The notes beneath the pieces were generated by a model. The model had not been told where the DNA came from and ran no database searches. It was given only the letters and a program-made list of their open reading frames with translations. Positions 53,054-60,994 of a stretch of 64,000 nt of DNA are shown piece by piece. The position numbers were made by a program, and so were the translations under genes. Position 1 is the first letter of the stretch, and the number at the start of each line of letters is the position of its first letter. The stretch spans positions 373,810-437,809 of the forward strand of contig NZ_FOIQ01000002.1 in assembly GCF_900110895.1 (NCBI RefSeq), written 5' to 3'. Source of the DNA: Prevotella aff. ruminicola Tc2-24. GTDB taxonomy: Bacteria > Bacteroidota > Bacteroidia > Bacteroidales > Bacteroidaceae.

Positions 53054-54106
53054 TCAGAAATATTTAGTAATTTTTGCGTGTTCAAAATGGTCCATCTCAT
53101 TAATCATCCTTACGGCAGAGTCTACGATGGGAAAGGCACAGAGGGCGCCAGTTCCCTCACCGAGTCGTAAGCCCAGATTGAGTAAAGCTTTTACCTGAAG
53201 AATGTCAAGCATCTTCTTGTGTCCGTTCTCGTCACCACAGTGGGTAAAGATCATGTACTCCTTAGCGGTTGGATAGAGTTGGATGGCGGCCAAAGCGCAG
53301 GCCGTCATGATGAATCCGTCTATCAATATGATAAGGCGTTGCTCTGCGGCGCGAAGCATGGCACCGATGGCAGCAACCATCTCGTAGCCGCCGAAATAGG
53401 CGATGATATCTTCCACAGAAAACGAAGTAACGGTATTGTCAGTTAGGAAGTGGTTGACGGCCCGTTTCAGTAATTGTTGTTTGAGGTAGACCCCTTCTGT
53501 GGCTAGACCGGCTCCGGCACCGATGCATGTCTCGAGAGGTAACTGTCCGAACAGACTCATCCAGATACTTGACGGAGAGGTGTTGGCAATACCCATCTCG
53601 CCGATAGAAAGGATGGTACAGCCATCAGCGATGCAGTCGTCAACCAGGTTACTACCTATGCGGATGGCTTGGTCGAACTCCTCGGTTGTCATGGCAGGTT
53701 CATAGAGAAAATTTCGGGTGCCGCGGGCAATCTTACGATGAATAATACCATCAATGCCACTCAGGTCATGGTCGACGCCGACATCAATAATACGTAGCTT
53801 GAAACCGTGTTGGCGACAGAACATGTTAACCCCGCCACCGCCATGGGTGAAATTAATCATCTGCTGCCACGTCACTTCGCGTGGTGAGATACTGACCCCC
53901 TCGCGTTCGATGCCGTGGTCACCGCCGAACAGCAGATGGCAAGGTGAAAGAAGCTTTGGTGTGAGAGTCTGTTGGATAAGACAGATCTGCATGGCTAACG
54001 TCTCCAACCTGCCGAGTGAACCCTTGGGTTTGTTCAGGTTGTCAATCTTTGTCTGGATTGCCGGACGCATAGACTTGTCGGGCATCTGGATATTGAAGGT
54101 CCTCAT
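53054..54106 (-). CDS. cobT: Nicotinate-nucleotide:dimethylbenzimidazole phosphoribosyltransferase
   Basis: 350 residues. KPKGSLGRLETLAMQICLIQ, LFGGDHGIEREGVS and ILSIGEMGIANTSPSS are CobT signatures, with the catalytic glutamate in the C-terminal LRLGEGTGALCAFPIVDSA. It transfers phosphoribose to dimethylbenzimidazole or another lower ligand. Start overlaps the cobU stop by four bases (ATGA type), indicating coupled translation. Confidence 0.96.
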   Translation of the reverse strand: MRTFNIQMPDKSMRPAIQTKIDNLNKPKGSLGRLETLAMQICLIQQTLTPKLLSPCHLLFGGDHGIEREGVSISPREVTWQQMINFTHGGGGVNMFCRQHGFKLRIIDVGVDHDLSGIDGIIHRKIARGTRNFLYEPAMTTEEFDQAIRIGSNLVDDCIADGCTILSIGEMGIANTSPSSIWMSLFGQLPLETCIGAGAGLATEGVYLKQQLLKRAVNHFLTDNTVTSFSVEDIIAYFGGYEMVAAIGAMLRAAEQRLIILIDGFIMTACALAAIQLYPTAKEYMIFTHCGDENGHKKMLDILQVKALLNLGLRLGEGTGALCAFPIVDSAVRMINEMDHFEHAKITKYF

Positions 54107-54609
54107 TTGATTTTTATTGGTATTCCACTGATCATCAGAATAACCTCGTTAGCTTTTTGGGCGATATATTGGTTAATCCAGCCTTCGAGATCCGTGAATT
54201 TCCTCTGTATGGCATTCTCACTCACACCGCCACTGCCAATCTCGTTGGTAACGAAGATAAAAGTAGCATCGTGGTCGGTGAAGCGGTCAATTTCTTCTTT
54301 GACGGTCTTGAGTGTTTGGTCAACATCAGAGGTTTTGTAAAAGAAATTCGTCAACCATAACGTCACGCAGTCGATTACTACCACGTGTCCCGTAAGGTCA
54401 TGTCGACTTAGGTACATCTCTTCTTCGATATTCGTCCACTGGGGACCGCGTCGTTGCTGATGTTTCCGCACCCGTTCGCGGAACTCATCATCCCAGAGAT
54501 GTGCAGTGGCCAGATAGACGGGATGAGGCGACAGACGGAGTGCTAGTTCCTCTGCATGACGACTCTTGCCAGATCGTTGGCCGCCGGTAATCATAATGAT
54601 CTTTTTCAT
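54103..54609 (-). CDS. cobU: Adenosylcobinamide kinase/guanylyltransferase
   Basis: 168 residues from the ATG at 54609 (a frame 15 codons longer is unlikely). Walker A MITGGQRSGKSRHAEELAL, VYLATAHLWDDEFRERVRKH carrying the guanylylated histidine region, and IDCVTLWLTNFF followed by VTNEIGSGGVSE mark CobU. It phosphorylates adenosylcobinamide and then adds GMP. Overlaps cobC and cobT by four bases each. Confidence 0.94.
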   Translation of the reverse strand: MKKIIMITGGQRSGKSRHAEELALRLSPHPVYLATAHLWDDEFRERVRKHQQRRGPQWTNIEEEMYLSRHDLTGHVVVIDCVTLWLTNFFYKTSDVDQTLKTVKEEIDRFTDHDATFIFVTNEIGSGGVSENAIQRKFTDLEGWINQYIAQKANEVILMISGIPIKIK

Positions 54610-55136
54610 ATCGTGATCTTTTCTATTCCACCATAATCTACCAAGTTGTTCCATGTCTCTTGCTCAGTGAATAGTCCTGCATAGAGCCCTGCACAAAGCA
54701 GCACACCCCCATGGGCAAAGACTGCGATGCGTCGGTAGGGTTTTGTCTTTACTTCGTCGAGAAATGTCGCCACTCTCTGGTAAAGCATGGTAAAGCTCTC
54801 GCCTCCGGGTGTCGGCAGGTGCATATAGTCCTTATACCAAGCATCAAGGCGAGGATCCTTGATTTCATCAAACATCTGCATCTCCCATACGCCCATCGAC
54901 ATTTCCATAATTCGGTCATCGAGCACGGGCTTTTTATACCCGCAGTATACTGCCAACAGTCGTGCTCGCGTTAACGGTGACGAAAAGACCTGATCGAAGG
55001 GTAGGTGTCGTGACAGATTCAGCTTCGTAACGGCAGCCTCTTGTTCGAAAGTGTCGGCTACTGCCACGTCTGTTTGTCCATAGCACATTCCCTTAGGAAC
55101 ATTCACTCGGGTATGTCTGACCAATACGACTTCCAT
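54606..55136 (-). CDS. cobC: Alpha-ribazole phosphatase-like histidine phosphatase
   Basis: 176 residues from MEVVLVRHTRV at 55136; the frame reaching 55229 crosses the divergent promoter region. Branch 1 histidine phosphatase motifs: VRHTRVNVPKGMCYGQTDV (RHT with nucleophile His) and VFAHGGVLLCAGLY (second His). SPLTRARLLAVYCG supplies the second arginine. In the cobalamin context it likely dephosphorylates alpha-ribazole-5-phosphate or adenosylcobalamin-5-phosphate. First gene of the minus-strand cobalamin operon. Confidence 0.9.
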   Translation of the reverse strand: MEVVLVRHTRVNVPKGMCYGQTDVAVADTFEQEAAVTKLNLSRHLPFDQVFSSPLTRARLLAVYCGYKKPVLDDRIMEMSMGVWEMQMFDEIKDPRLDAWYKDYMHLPTPGGESFTMLYQRVATFLDEVKTKPYRRIAVFAHGGVLLCAGLYAGLFTEQETWNNLVDYGGIEKITI

Positions 55137-55147
55137 TTTATTAGATG

Positions 55148-55183
55148 TTTGCTGCAAAGTTACGAAAAAAATGATTATCTTTG
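55148..55183. promoter_or_regulatory. Divergent promoter region between cobC and the GH8 gene
   Basis: TAACTTTG reads on minus (55155-55162) toward cobC and TATCTTTG on plus (55176-55183) toward GH8. The two boxes sit in an inverted repeat with arms GCTGCAAAG and CTTTGCAGC, so the elements face each other across 13 bases and may compete for polymerase. Confidence 0.55.
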
Positions 55184-55254
55184 CAGCCATTATTAGGAAA
55201 ATAATTGTAGAAGGGATAAACCTAAACACATTCTGACATCAACTATTTAAAAAA

Positions 55255-56604
55255 ATGAAGAAATCAATTATTCTAGCATCACTGATGATGCTGACCATCC
55301 AAATGATGGCGCTCACGCCTTGGAAAAAAGGTGGATTTGAAACCGGCCAGTACCGAAATCTCTTTGTGGAGATGGGTTATAAACAGGTCGATGTCGACGC
55401 GAAACTGAAGACTGTGTTCGACGATGTATTCCGTGGCCCTAACAAGGTTTATTTCGAGGTGGGCGATACGATGGGCTATGTTTCTGACGTGAAAAACCAC
55501 GACGCACGTACCGAGGGAATGTCATATGGGATGATGATCGCAGTGCAGTTCGGTGAGAAGGATATCTTTGACCGTCTGTGGCGATGGAGTAAGAAGTATA
55601 TGCAGCATCAGGATGGCAACCGTAAAGGCTACTTCGCATGGAGTTGTAAGACCGATGGAACACATAATGCAGAGGGCGCAGCCTCCGACGGAGAACTCTA
55701 TTTCATTACCTCATTGATTTTCGCCTCGAATCGTTGGGGAAACGATACCGGCATCAACTACAAGGCAGAGGCACAGCACATCCTTGATTGCATTCAACCC
55801 AAAGAGTATGAGCCAGAGCCTCGTCATGGTGGATTTCCTGGCTTTGGTCCCCAGCAGACAGGTCCGCAGAAGATGTACCTGATTGATCCTGAGACACAGC
55901 TGATTACCTTTACACCTGATGGTTTCGGGCAGCGCTATACCGATCCTAGTTATCATATCCCTGCTTTCTACGAAGTATGGGCGAAGTGGGCAGACGACGG
56001 GCGTAGTGACTACTGGAAAGAGTGTGCCCAGAAAAGTCGTGAGTTTCTGCACAAGGCCATCAATGAGCAGACGGGCCTGAATGCCGACATGTGTCAGTAT
56101 GATGGTAGTGAGATGCAGATGCCTCGTTTCCCAGGCGTGTCTCAGAATCAGCAGGGCGCACCCCGTCGTTTCGGTAACAATAATTTCCGCTATGATTCAT
56201 GGCGTGTACCGATGAACATCACTCTTGACTACGAGTGGAGCTGTGCTGACGGTGAGTGGCAGCGCCAATATGGCGAGAAGATCCAGAACTTTCTCTATAG
56301 TCAAGGTGTTGACACATTTGTCGATCAGTATCGAGTTGATGGATCGCTCCCCGAAGGCGATGAGATTCTGCAGGCTGGTGGTTATCGGAAACTACGTCAT
56401 AGTATTGGTCTCGTGGCGACGTCTGCCGCTGCGTCGATAATGTGTGGTCATGATAAAAGCAAGGAATTCGTGGATGCTCTTTGGAATGCCAAACACGAAC
56501 CTTTCGACGATGGTTATTTCGATGCTTATTATGATGGTCTGCTTCGCCTTTTTGCCTTTATGCACCTGAGTGGTAATTATCGGATAATCGTACCCCAGAG
56601 ATAG
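55255..56604 (+). CDS. GH8 family enzyme (reducing-end xylose-releasing exo-oligoxylanase-like), exported
   Basis: 449 residues, signal peptide about 1-20 (ending MMALT). GH8 signatures: DARTEGMSYGMMIAVQFGEK (Glu87 as likely proton donor), FAWSCKTDGTHNAEGAASDG with ELYF (the DGE acidic site), and TDPSYHIPAFYEVWAKWA. The RTEGMSYGMM form with the GAASDGE site is typical of Rex-type GH8, which removes xylose from the reducing end of xylo-oligosaccharides; other GH8 are chitosanase or cellulase. It has its own promoter and a downstream hairpin, so it appears monocistronic. Confidence 0.88.
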   Translation: MKKSIILASLMMLTIQMMALTPWKKGGFETGQYRNLFVEMGYKQVDVDAKLKTVFDDVFRGPNKVYFEVGDTMGYVSDVKNHDARTEGMSYGMMIAVQFGEKDIFDRLWRWSKKYMQHQDGNRKGYFAWSCKTDGTHNAEGAASDGELYFITSLIFASNRWGNDTGINYKAEAQHILDCIQPKEYEPEPRHGGFPGFGPQQTGPQKMYLIDPETQLITFTPDGFGQRYTDPSYHIPAFYEVWAKWADDGRSDYWKECAQKSREFLHKAINEQTGLNADMCQYDGSEMQMPRFPGVSQNQQGAPRRFGNNNFRYDSWRVPMNITLDYEWSCADGEWQRQYGEKIQNFLYSQGVDTFVDQYRVDGSLPEGDEILQAGGYRKLRHSIGLVATSAAASIMCGHDKSKEFVDALWNAKHEPFDDGYFDAYYDGLLRLFAFMHLSGNYRIIVPQR

Positions 56605-56631
56605 CGAACGGACAGTTGTTCTTCCAACGAG

Positions 56632-56671
56632 CAAGAGTCACAAAGGAGAAATAGTTCCCTTGTGGCTCTTG
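56632..56671 (+). terminator. Terminator of the GH8 gene
   Basis: A 15-pair stem with two G-T pairs (56632-56646 with 56657-56671), followed by TTGTTATTT. Confidence 0.75.
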
Positions 56672-56818
56672 TTGTTATTTGCTCGATATGATGAAAAGTA
56701 GATATCTGACGAAAAAGTAATGGTATTGCAACTATTTGGATACTCATCTCGTCTAATAAAGACAAGGAGTATTGGTAAGTAAGAGTTTTTTTGCAACCGA
56801 GTTGCACTTATTATACCC

Positions 56819-56826
56819 TACTTTTG
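56819..56826 (+). promoter_or_regulatory. -7 box of the TonB-dependent receptor gene
   Basis: TACTTTTG lies 121 bp before the ATG; -33 not clear. Confidence 0.5.
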
Positions 56827-56947
56827 CAGACAGAAATATTGTTAGGCTATTGCCTGATAGTATAGTGTCTGGAGAGATGCATGTCAGAAAAAAGTAATAG
56901 AAGGATTTAGCAAAGTAACACATAAACGAAACATTAATTAAGAAAGA

Positions 56948-59308
56948 ATGAAAAGATTGTTTTCTATAGCAGCTATAATAACGATGCTGCTGTTCCCTAT
57001 GGTGGCAGGGGCACAAGCCACACAGACAATCCGTGGGCAAGTGAACGATGTGGCATCGGGAGAGCCGATGATTGGTGTGACAATTCAGGTTGACAATGAC
57101 TGCAGTACCGCTACCGTCTCTGATATGAACGGAAACTTTGTCATAATGAAAGTGCCTGTTGGACGACATTCCATAAAGGCTAGTTATGTAGGCTATGAGC
57201 CGGTGGTACTTAAGGAACAGTTGCTTTCTTCAGGAAAAGAAATGGTGTTGAATCTCCAGATGCGAGAACGTGTATCCACTCTTCACGAGATTGTCGTAAA
57301 ACCACGTGTGAACAAACAGATGCCACTCAATGAGATGGCGCAAGTGGGCGCACGTATGTTCAGTGTGGAAGAGGCCAATCGTTATGCTGGTGGTATGGCC
57401 GATCCTGCTCGTACAGCCTCGATGTTCGCGGGTGTGGCCTCTGGTGGTGCTACGAATGGCATCAGTATCCACGGTAACTCGCCACAGATGTTACAGTGGC
57501 GTGTGGAGGGCGTTGAGGTGAATAATCCCAACCACTTCGCGGATATCTCGGAGGCAGGTGGTGGAATCTTTACCTCTCTCAATGGTACGGTGCTGGCCAA
57601 CAGCGACTTCCTCACAGGTGCTATGCCGGCAGAGTTTGGTAATGCTTTGTCTGGAGCGTTCGATATGAAGATGCGTGTGGGAAATAATACGAAGTACGAA
57701 CATACCGTTCAAGTGGGTACCCTAGGTGTTGATGTCGCCTCAGAGGGACCGTTGGGTAGGAATTCAAAAGCCTCGTACCTCGTGAATTACCGCTATAGTT
57801 TTCTTGAACTTGCAAAGAAGATGCATGCTATCAATATGGACAAGGAGACAATCGACTATCAGGATCTGAGCTTCAAGCTGAACTTCCCCACTACCCATGC
57901 AGGCACATTCTCTGTATGGTTTACGAGTCTGATTGATAACTACGAAAATAAGGTGCCAGAATTGTCGGAGAGAGAGACGTTGTGGGACACGAACGATTCA
58001 TGGTCGCGTCAGCGTAACTGGGCAACAGGATTGACGCATATCTACCGTTTCCGTGCGGGAAGTACTCTGCGCACTAGCATCGCCTATACGGGAAGTTATA
58101 CCAAATTAGGAGTGAACGACTATGATGAGCAGCTCAACAAGATGCCCGACATGGCTGGTCGTAACAAGTCATGGAATATCATCACCAGTATACAACATCA
58201 GCATAAGTTCTCCTCACGTTACACCATGCAGAATGGTTTCGAACACCAGCATATGGATTTCTGTACAAAGCTTGATCATATTAGTATCGTAGGTGGTCCG
58301 TTATATCGTGTCTACGAGTCGGACGGGAATACGGGGCTGACCCGTTTTTATACTAACCATAAGGTTTCTATCAGTAGTCGCCTCTCAACTGTGGCTGGTG
58401 TCAATGTGATGTGGTTCAATCTCAATAATCAGTGGAGCGTAGAACCTCGTTTCAGTGTACAGTATAAGACATCTCCTTTGAGCACATTCTCTGTGGCTTA
58501 TGCACAGAATAGTCGTAAGGAGGCGACGGATGCTTACTTCGTACTATTGCCGGATGCTCAGTCTGGATGTCCTTCTCCTAATAAGAATCTCGGTCTTACC
58601 CGTTCGCACTATGTCTCTGCATCGTTTGCTCAGCGTTTGGGAGATAATGCCATGATGAAGATTGAACCTTATTGGCAGTATCTCTTTGATGTGCCTGTAG
58701 AAGAAGGCACAACCTATTCTATTATCAACCACCGTAAGTTCTTTCAGGACAAAGCACTAGTCAACACGGGAGCAGGCCGCAACTACGGTATCGACTTCAC
58801 GTTGGAACGCTATCTGAAGGACGGTTTTTATGGCATGCTGACAGCAACGGTATTCAAGTCGGAATACCGTGATGCCCAGAGAGTGTGGCATCATACGCGT
58901 CTCGATCGTGGCTATATCGCCAACCTCTTAGGTGGTAAAGAGTGGATGGTTGGTCGGAATCATAAGAATGTCTTTGGTCTCAATGGCCGATTAACTCTGA
59001 TGGGTGGTGAGCGATATACGCCAATGCCAGAGGGGTTCACCTATGAAGATGTCGTGTCGCGTCCTGATAGATCAATTCCTGAAGATGGTGATCATCCATA
59101 CAGCAAGCAGATGAAAGGTGTAAATGTGGGCTATGCCTTCTCTGTGAAGTATACGTTCAATGGCAGGAAGACGGCTCATCACTTTATCTTGGAGTATCTT
59201 GGAATACGCTCCTTCCAAGGGCAAACTTTCGACATCCGAACGCATGAAATTGTAGATAAGTTCACGTCGCTTACTTTCCCGAATATTGCCTATAGGGTGG
59301 ATTTCTAA
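56948..59308 (+). CDS. TonB-dependent outer membrane receptor with carboxypeptidase-like N-domain
   Basis: 786 residues, signal peptide about 1-22. A carboxypeptidase-D-like domain (TIRGQVNDVASGEPMIGVTI, about 24-105) precedes the plug (GGMADPARTASMFAGVASGG with NGISIHGNSPQMLQWRVEGV) and a barrel ending in TSLTFPNIAYRVDF. The plug EGVEVNNPNHF and length make it a non-SusC TonB receptor of the kind linked to metal, haem or small-substrate uptake. No SusD partner follows; the next gene is a tRNA on the other strand after a terminator. The substrate is unknown; vitamin B12 import is tempting because cob genes are near, but nothing in the sequence shows it. Confidence 0.88.
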   Translation: MKRLFSIAAIITMLLFPMVAGAQATQTIRGQVNDVASGEPMIGVTIQVDNDCSTATVSDMNGNFVIMKVPVGRHSIKASYVGYEPVVLKEQLLSSGKEMVLNLQMRERVSTLHEIVVKPRVNKQMPLNEMAQVGARMFSVEEANRYAGGMADPARTASMFAGVASGGATNGISIHGNSPQMLQWRVEGVEVNNPNHFADISEAGGGIFTSLNGTVLANSDFLTGAMPAEFGNALSGAFDMKMRVGNNTKYEHTVQVGTLGVDVASEGPLGRNSKASYLVNYRYSFLELAKKMHAINMDKETIDYQDLSFKLNFPTTHAGTFSVWFTSLIDNYENKVPELSERETLWDTNDSWSRQRNWATGLTHIYRFRAGSTLRTSIAYTGSYTKLGVNDYDEQLNKMPDMAGRNKSWNIITSIQHQHKFSSRYTMQNGFEHQHMDFCTKLDHISIVGGPLYRVYESDGNTGLTRFYTNHKVSISSRLSTVAGVNVMWFNLNNQWSVEPRFSVQYKTSPLSTFSVAYAQNSRKEATDAYFVLLPDAQSGCPSPNKNLGLTRSHYVSASFAQRLGDNAMMKIEPYWQYLFDVPVEEGTTYSIINHRKFFQDKALVNTGAGRNYGIDFTLERYLKDGFYGMLTATVFKSEYRDAQRVWHHTRLDRGYIANLLGGKEWMVGRNHKNVFGLNGRLTLMGGERYTPMPEGFTYEDVVSRPDRSIPEDGDHPYSKQMKGVNVGYAFSVKYTFNGRKTAHHFILEYLGIRSFQGQTFDIRTHEIVDKFTSLTFPNIAYRVDF

Positions 59309-59328
59309 GTCTTGTGTGTTGGAGAAAT

Positions 59329-59369
59329 AAAAGAGCCCCGCAAATGAACATCATTTGCGGGGCTCTTTT
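59329..59369. terminator. Bidirectional terminator between the receptor and tRNA-Val
   Basis: A perfect 19 bp stem (59329-59347 with 59351-59369) with a 3-base loop, flanked by AAAA and TTTT; works for the receptor on plus and the tRNA on minus. Confidence 0.88.
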
Positions 59370-59374
59370 ATGAG

Positions 59375-59448
59375 TGTCGACACTTGGATTCGGACCAAGG
59401 ACCCCCACCATGTCAAGGTGATACTCTAACCAGCTGAGCTATGCCGAC
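59375..59448 (-). tRNA. tRNA-Val (GAC anticodon)
   Basis: 74 nt without encoded CCA. Acceptor GTCGGCA/TGTCGAC pairs fully with one wobble, D-stem GCTC/GAGT, anticodon stem CACCT/TGGTG-type with loop TTGACAT, T-arm CTTGG-TCCGAAT-CCAAG. Anticodon GAC reads GUC/GUU. Unlike the tRNA at 40292, CCA must be added after transcription. Confidence 0.93.
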
Positions 59449-59539
59449 TTTTCTTTTTTGTGGGTGCAAAGGTAATGAAAAGGTTTCATATATGCAAGAA
59501 AAAGTTTTTTTTTCTTGCATATATGAACAGATTCTTTCT

Positions 59540-60700
59540 TTAAAGCAGTTTCTTTATTTCTGCCTCCAGATCCTTGATCTGGGCGGCGCGCTTCACGAGG
59601 TTGTTACCACGATCAATCAGGAAATAATCAGGCACGGCCTGTATATTGTACATCATCAGACGCTCTGAGTTGACACCATCGCCATCACGTACGTTGATCC
59701 AAGGTAGAGCGGCCGTTTGCTGCTTCCAGAAATGTTCGTCGGAATCGAGCGATACTTGGAAAACCTCAAGTCCCTGAGCGTGGTATTTGTTATAGAGTTC
59801 ACGAAGCATTAGGATACGGGCCGGAGAGTCATCCAAGGCAAAGACGTGGAAGTCGAGCAGTACCACCTGACCTTTCAAGTCTGTAAGGTGACGTGCCTGA
59901 CCCTTGTTGTCCAACAGAGTGATATCAAGAACACCAGCCTCCTTTACCTTGTCGGCGTCAACCTCCAGATTTGCATTCTTTGCTGCTATAATGCGCTGAT
60001 TTTTTATACCCTCGATAGCGATGTTGTGTAGGTTCTGACCGCGCTCGGCATGTGGGTAGTAAGTATCCCAACTAGTGGCAACGGCGGCAAAGACCTTGAT
60101 GTCATCCTTGTCGGTGCGTGGATTGAAAATCAACCAGTTTCCCAAAGTCTGGAAAAGAGCGAAATAAGAGTAAGCCTTAAAAGGCTCTTTGAAGATATAG
60201 TTAAACTTCACGTCGTTCTTATAGTCGGCCAGAAGTTTGAGGATGCTGTCGTTAGCAGTTTCCACAGTGAGTGAGGAGTCTTGCTGGATGGCGATGGCAC
60301 GGTTCTGCAGATTGATCTGCTTGAAGGCCAACTCCCTAATCTTCTCACAGTTGTCTGAACCGCTGACGGTGTAATTTGTTGCCATGTCAGGGTAATCGCC
60401 TTTGATTTTTACTGTCTCAGTGGAGTCGATGCTCACATTGATAATTTGGTCTGCAATCCTAAGACGATAGAACTCCGGGGCTGCCGTAGCCTCCTCGCTG
60501 AAGGAGAAGTCGCCGGCTTCGTCGAGTTTTACAGAGTCGAGCACACTGATACCCTCGATTCCCACATTCTCAAAATAGAGCACAGAGTCTTTGGCATTAC
60601 CAATCTGTCCCTCCACTGTGAACTTATTGTTGTTACATGAGGCTATTACCATGGCGCTCAGCATCATGGCTGTCGCCTTCCAAATATTTGTCTTTTTCAT
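59540..60700 (-). CDS. DUF4369/thioredoxin-fold lipoprotein lacking the CxxC pair
   Basis: 386 residues from the ATG at 60700, with lipobox VIASC (about 20). A frame to 60916 overlaps the promoter and pnp leader and is rejected. The first half (KFTVEGQIGNAKDSVLYFEN onward) resembles DUF4369. The second half has the TlpA/AhpC-TSA fold: GQARHLTDLKGQVVLLDFHV, then FALDDSPARILMLRELYNKY, EVFQVSLDSDEHFW and AVPDYFLIDRGNN. Where TlpA proteins carry WCxxC, this one reads ALDDSPA, so it cannot do dithiol exchange. Similar redox-inactive proteins are widespread in Bacteroidota; role unknown. Confidence 0.85.
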   Translation of the reverse strand: MKKTNIWKATAMMLSAMVIASCNNNKFTVEGQIGNAKDSVLYFENVGIEGISVLDSVKLDEAGDFSFSEEATAAPEFYRLRIADQIINVSIDSTETVKIKGDYPDMATNYTVSGSDNCEKIRELAFKQINLQNRAIAIQQDSSLTVETANDSILKLLADYKNDVKFNYIFKEPFKAYSYFALFQTLGNWLIFNPRTDKDDIKVFAAVATSWDTYYPHAERGQNLHNIAIEGIKNQRIIAAKNANLEVDADKVKEAGVLDITLLDNKGQARHLTDLKGQVVLLDFHVFALDDSPARILMLRELYNKYHAQGLEVFQVSLDSDEHFWKQQTAALPWINVRDGDGVNSERLMMYNIQAVPDYFLIDRGNNLVKRAAQIKDLEAEIKKLL

Positions 60701-60722
60701 CTTGTCTTTAGTTTTCAGATGG

Positions 60723-60754
60723 CAAAGGTACAAATAAGCAACCAAAATACCAAA
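60723..60754 (-). promoter_or_regulatory. Promoter of the thioredoxin-fold lipoprotein gene
   Basis: CAAAGGTA at 60723-60730 (TACCTTTG on minus) and CAAA at 60751-60754 (TTTG) are 20 bp apart. This supports the start at 60700. Confidence 0.6.
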
Positions 60755-60843
60755 TTTATTTGTGTTTTTTCGAGCACGGTGATATACGCTGGATGCAAAA
60801 GGTATGCCTTTTTTCATAAAAAACGAAAAATAATCATCATTTT

Positions 60844-60875
60844 TTTGTTTATTTATATTATAATGTGTAACTTTG
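60844..60875 (+). promoter_or_regulatory. Promoter of pnp
   Basis: TTTG at 60844-60847 and TAACTTTG at 60868-60875 with a 20 bp spacer; one of the best consensus matches in the window. Transcription should start near 60880, leaving a leader of about 115 bases. Confidence 0.65.
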
Positions 60876-60876
60876 C

Positions 60877-60994
60877 GCCCGCATTTTGACAATGCGAACA
60901 CGAAAGCAGACAGCACTTTTTAGCGATATGCGGGCTTTCTGAGTTCGGTTTTCGCTGTCTTTGCATTTTTTATTTTTTAGATGTTTTAAACAAG
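60877..60994 (+). promoter_or_regulatory. pnp leader with several competing inverted repeats
   Basis: Three long-range complementary pairs are visible: GCCCGCAT (60877-60884) with ATGCGGGC (60928-60935); CGAAC and GAAAGC (60895-60907) with GCTTTC and GTTCG (60934-60947); AGACAGC (60908-60914) with GCTGTCT (60954-60960). The last two interleave, so they form either a pseudoknot-like fold or alternative states. A T-rich stretch (60964-60979) follows. In other bacteria pnp controls itself through its leader; a similar role here is inferred. Confidence 0.5.

Larger units (their letters stand above)
56605..56947. other. 343 bp intergenic region between GH8 and the TonB receptor
   Basis: It contains the GH8 terminator hairpin (56632-56671), the TACTTTTG -7 box of the receptor (56819-56826) with a leader of about 115 bases, and nothing else recognised. 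Short frames on minus (for example near 56577-56807) lack any family likeness. Confidence 0.6.

Noticed and set aside
51158..55254. Cobalamin riboswitch before the cob genes
   Set aside because: Leaders are under about 60 bases (cobD) and about 20 bases (cobC); no B12-box-like sequence recognised.
60701..60916. 72-codon N-terminal extension of the thioredoxin-fold protein
   Set aside because: It overlaps the gene's own promoter (60723-60754) and the pnp promoter and leader, and would bury the lipobox.
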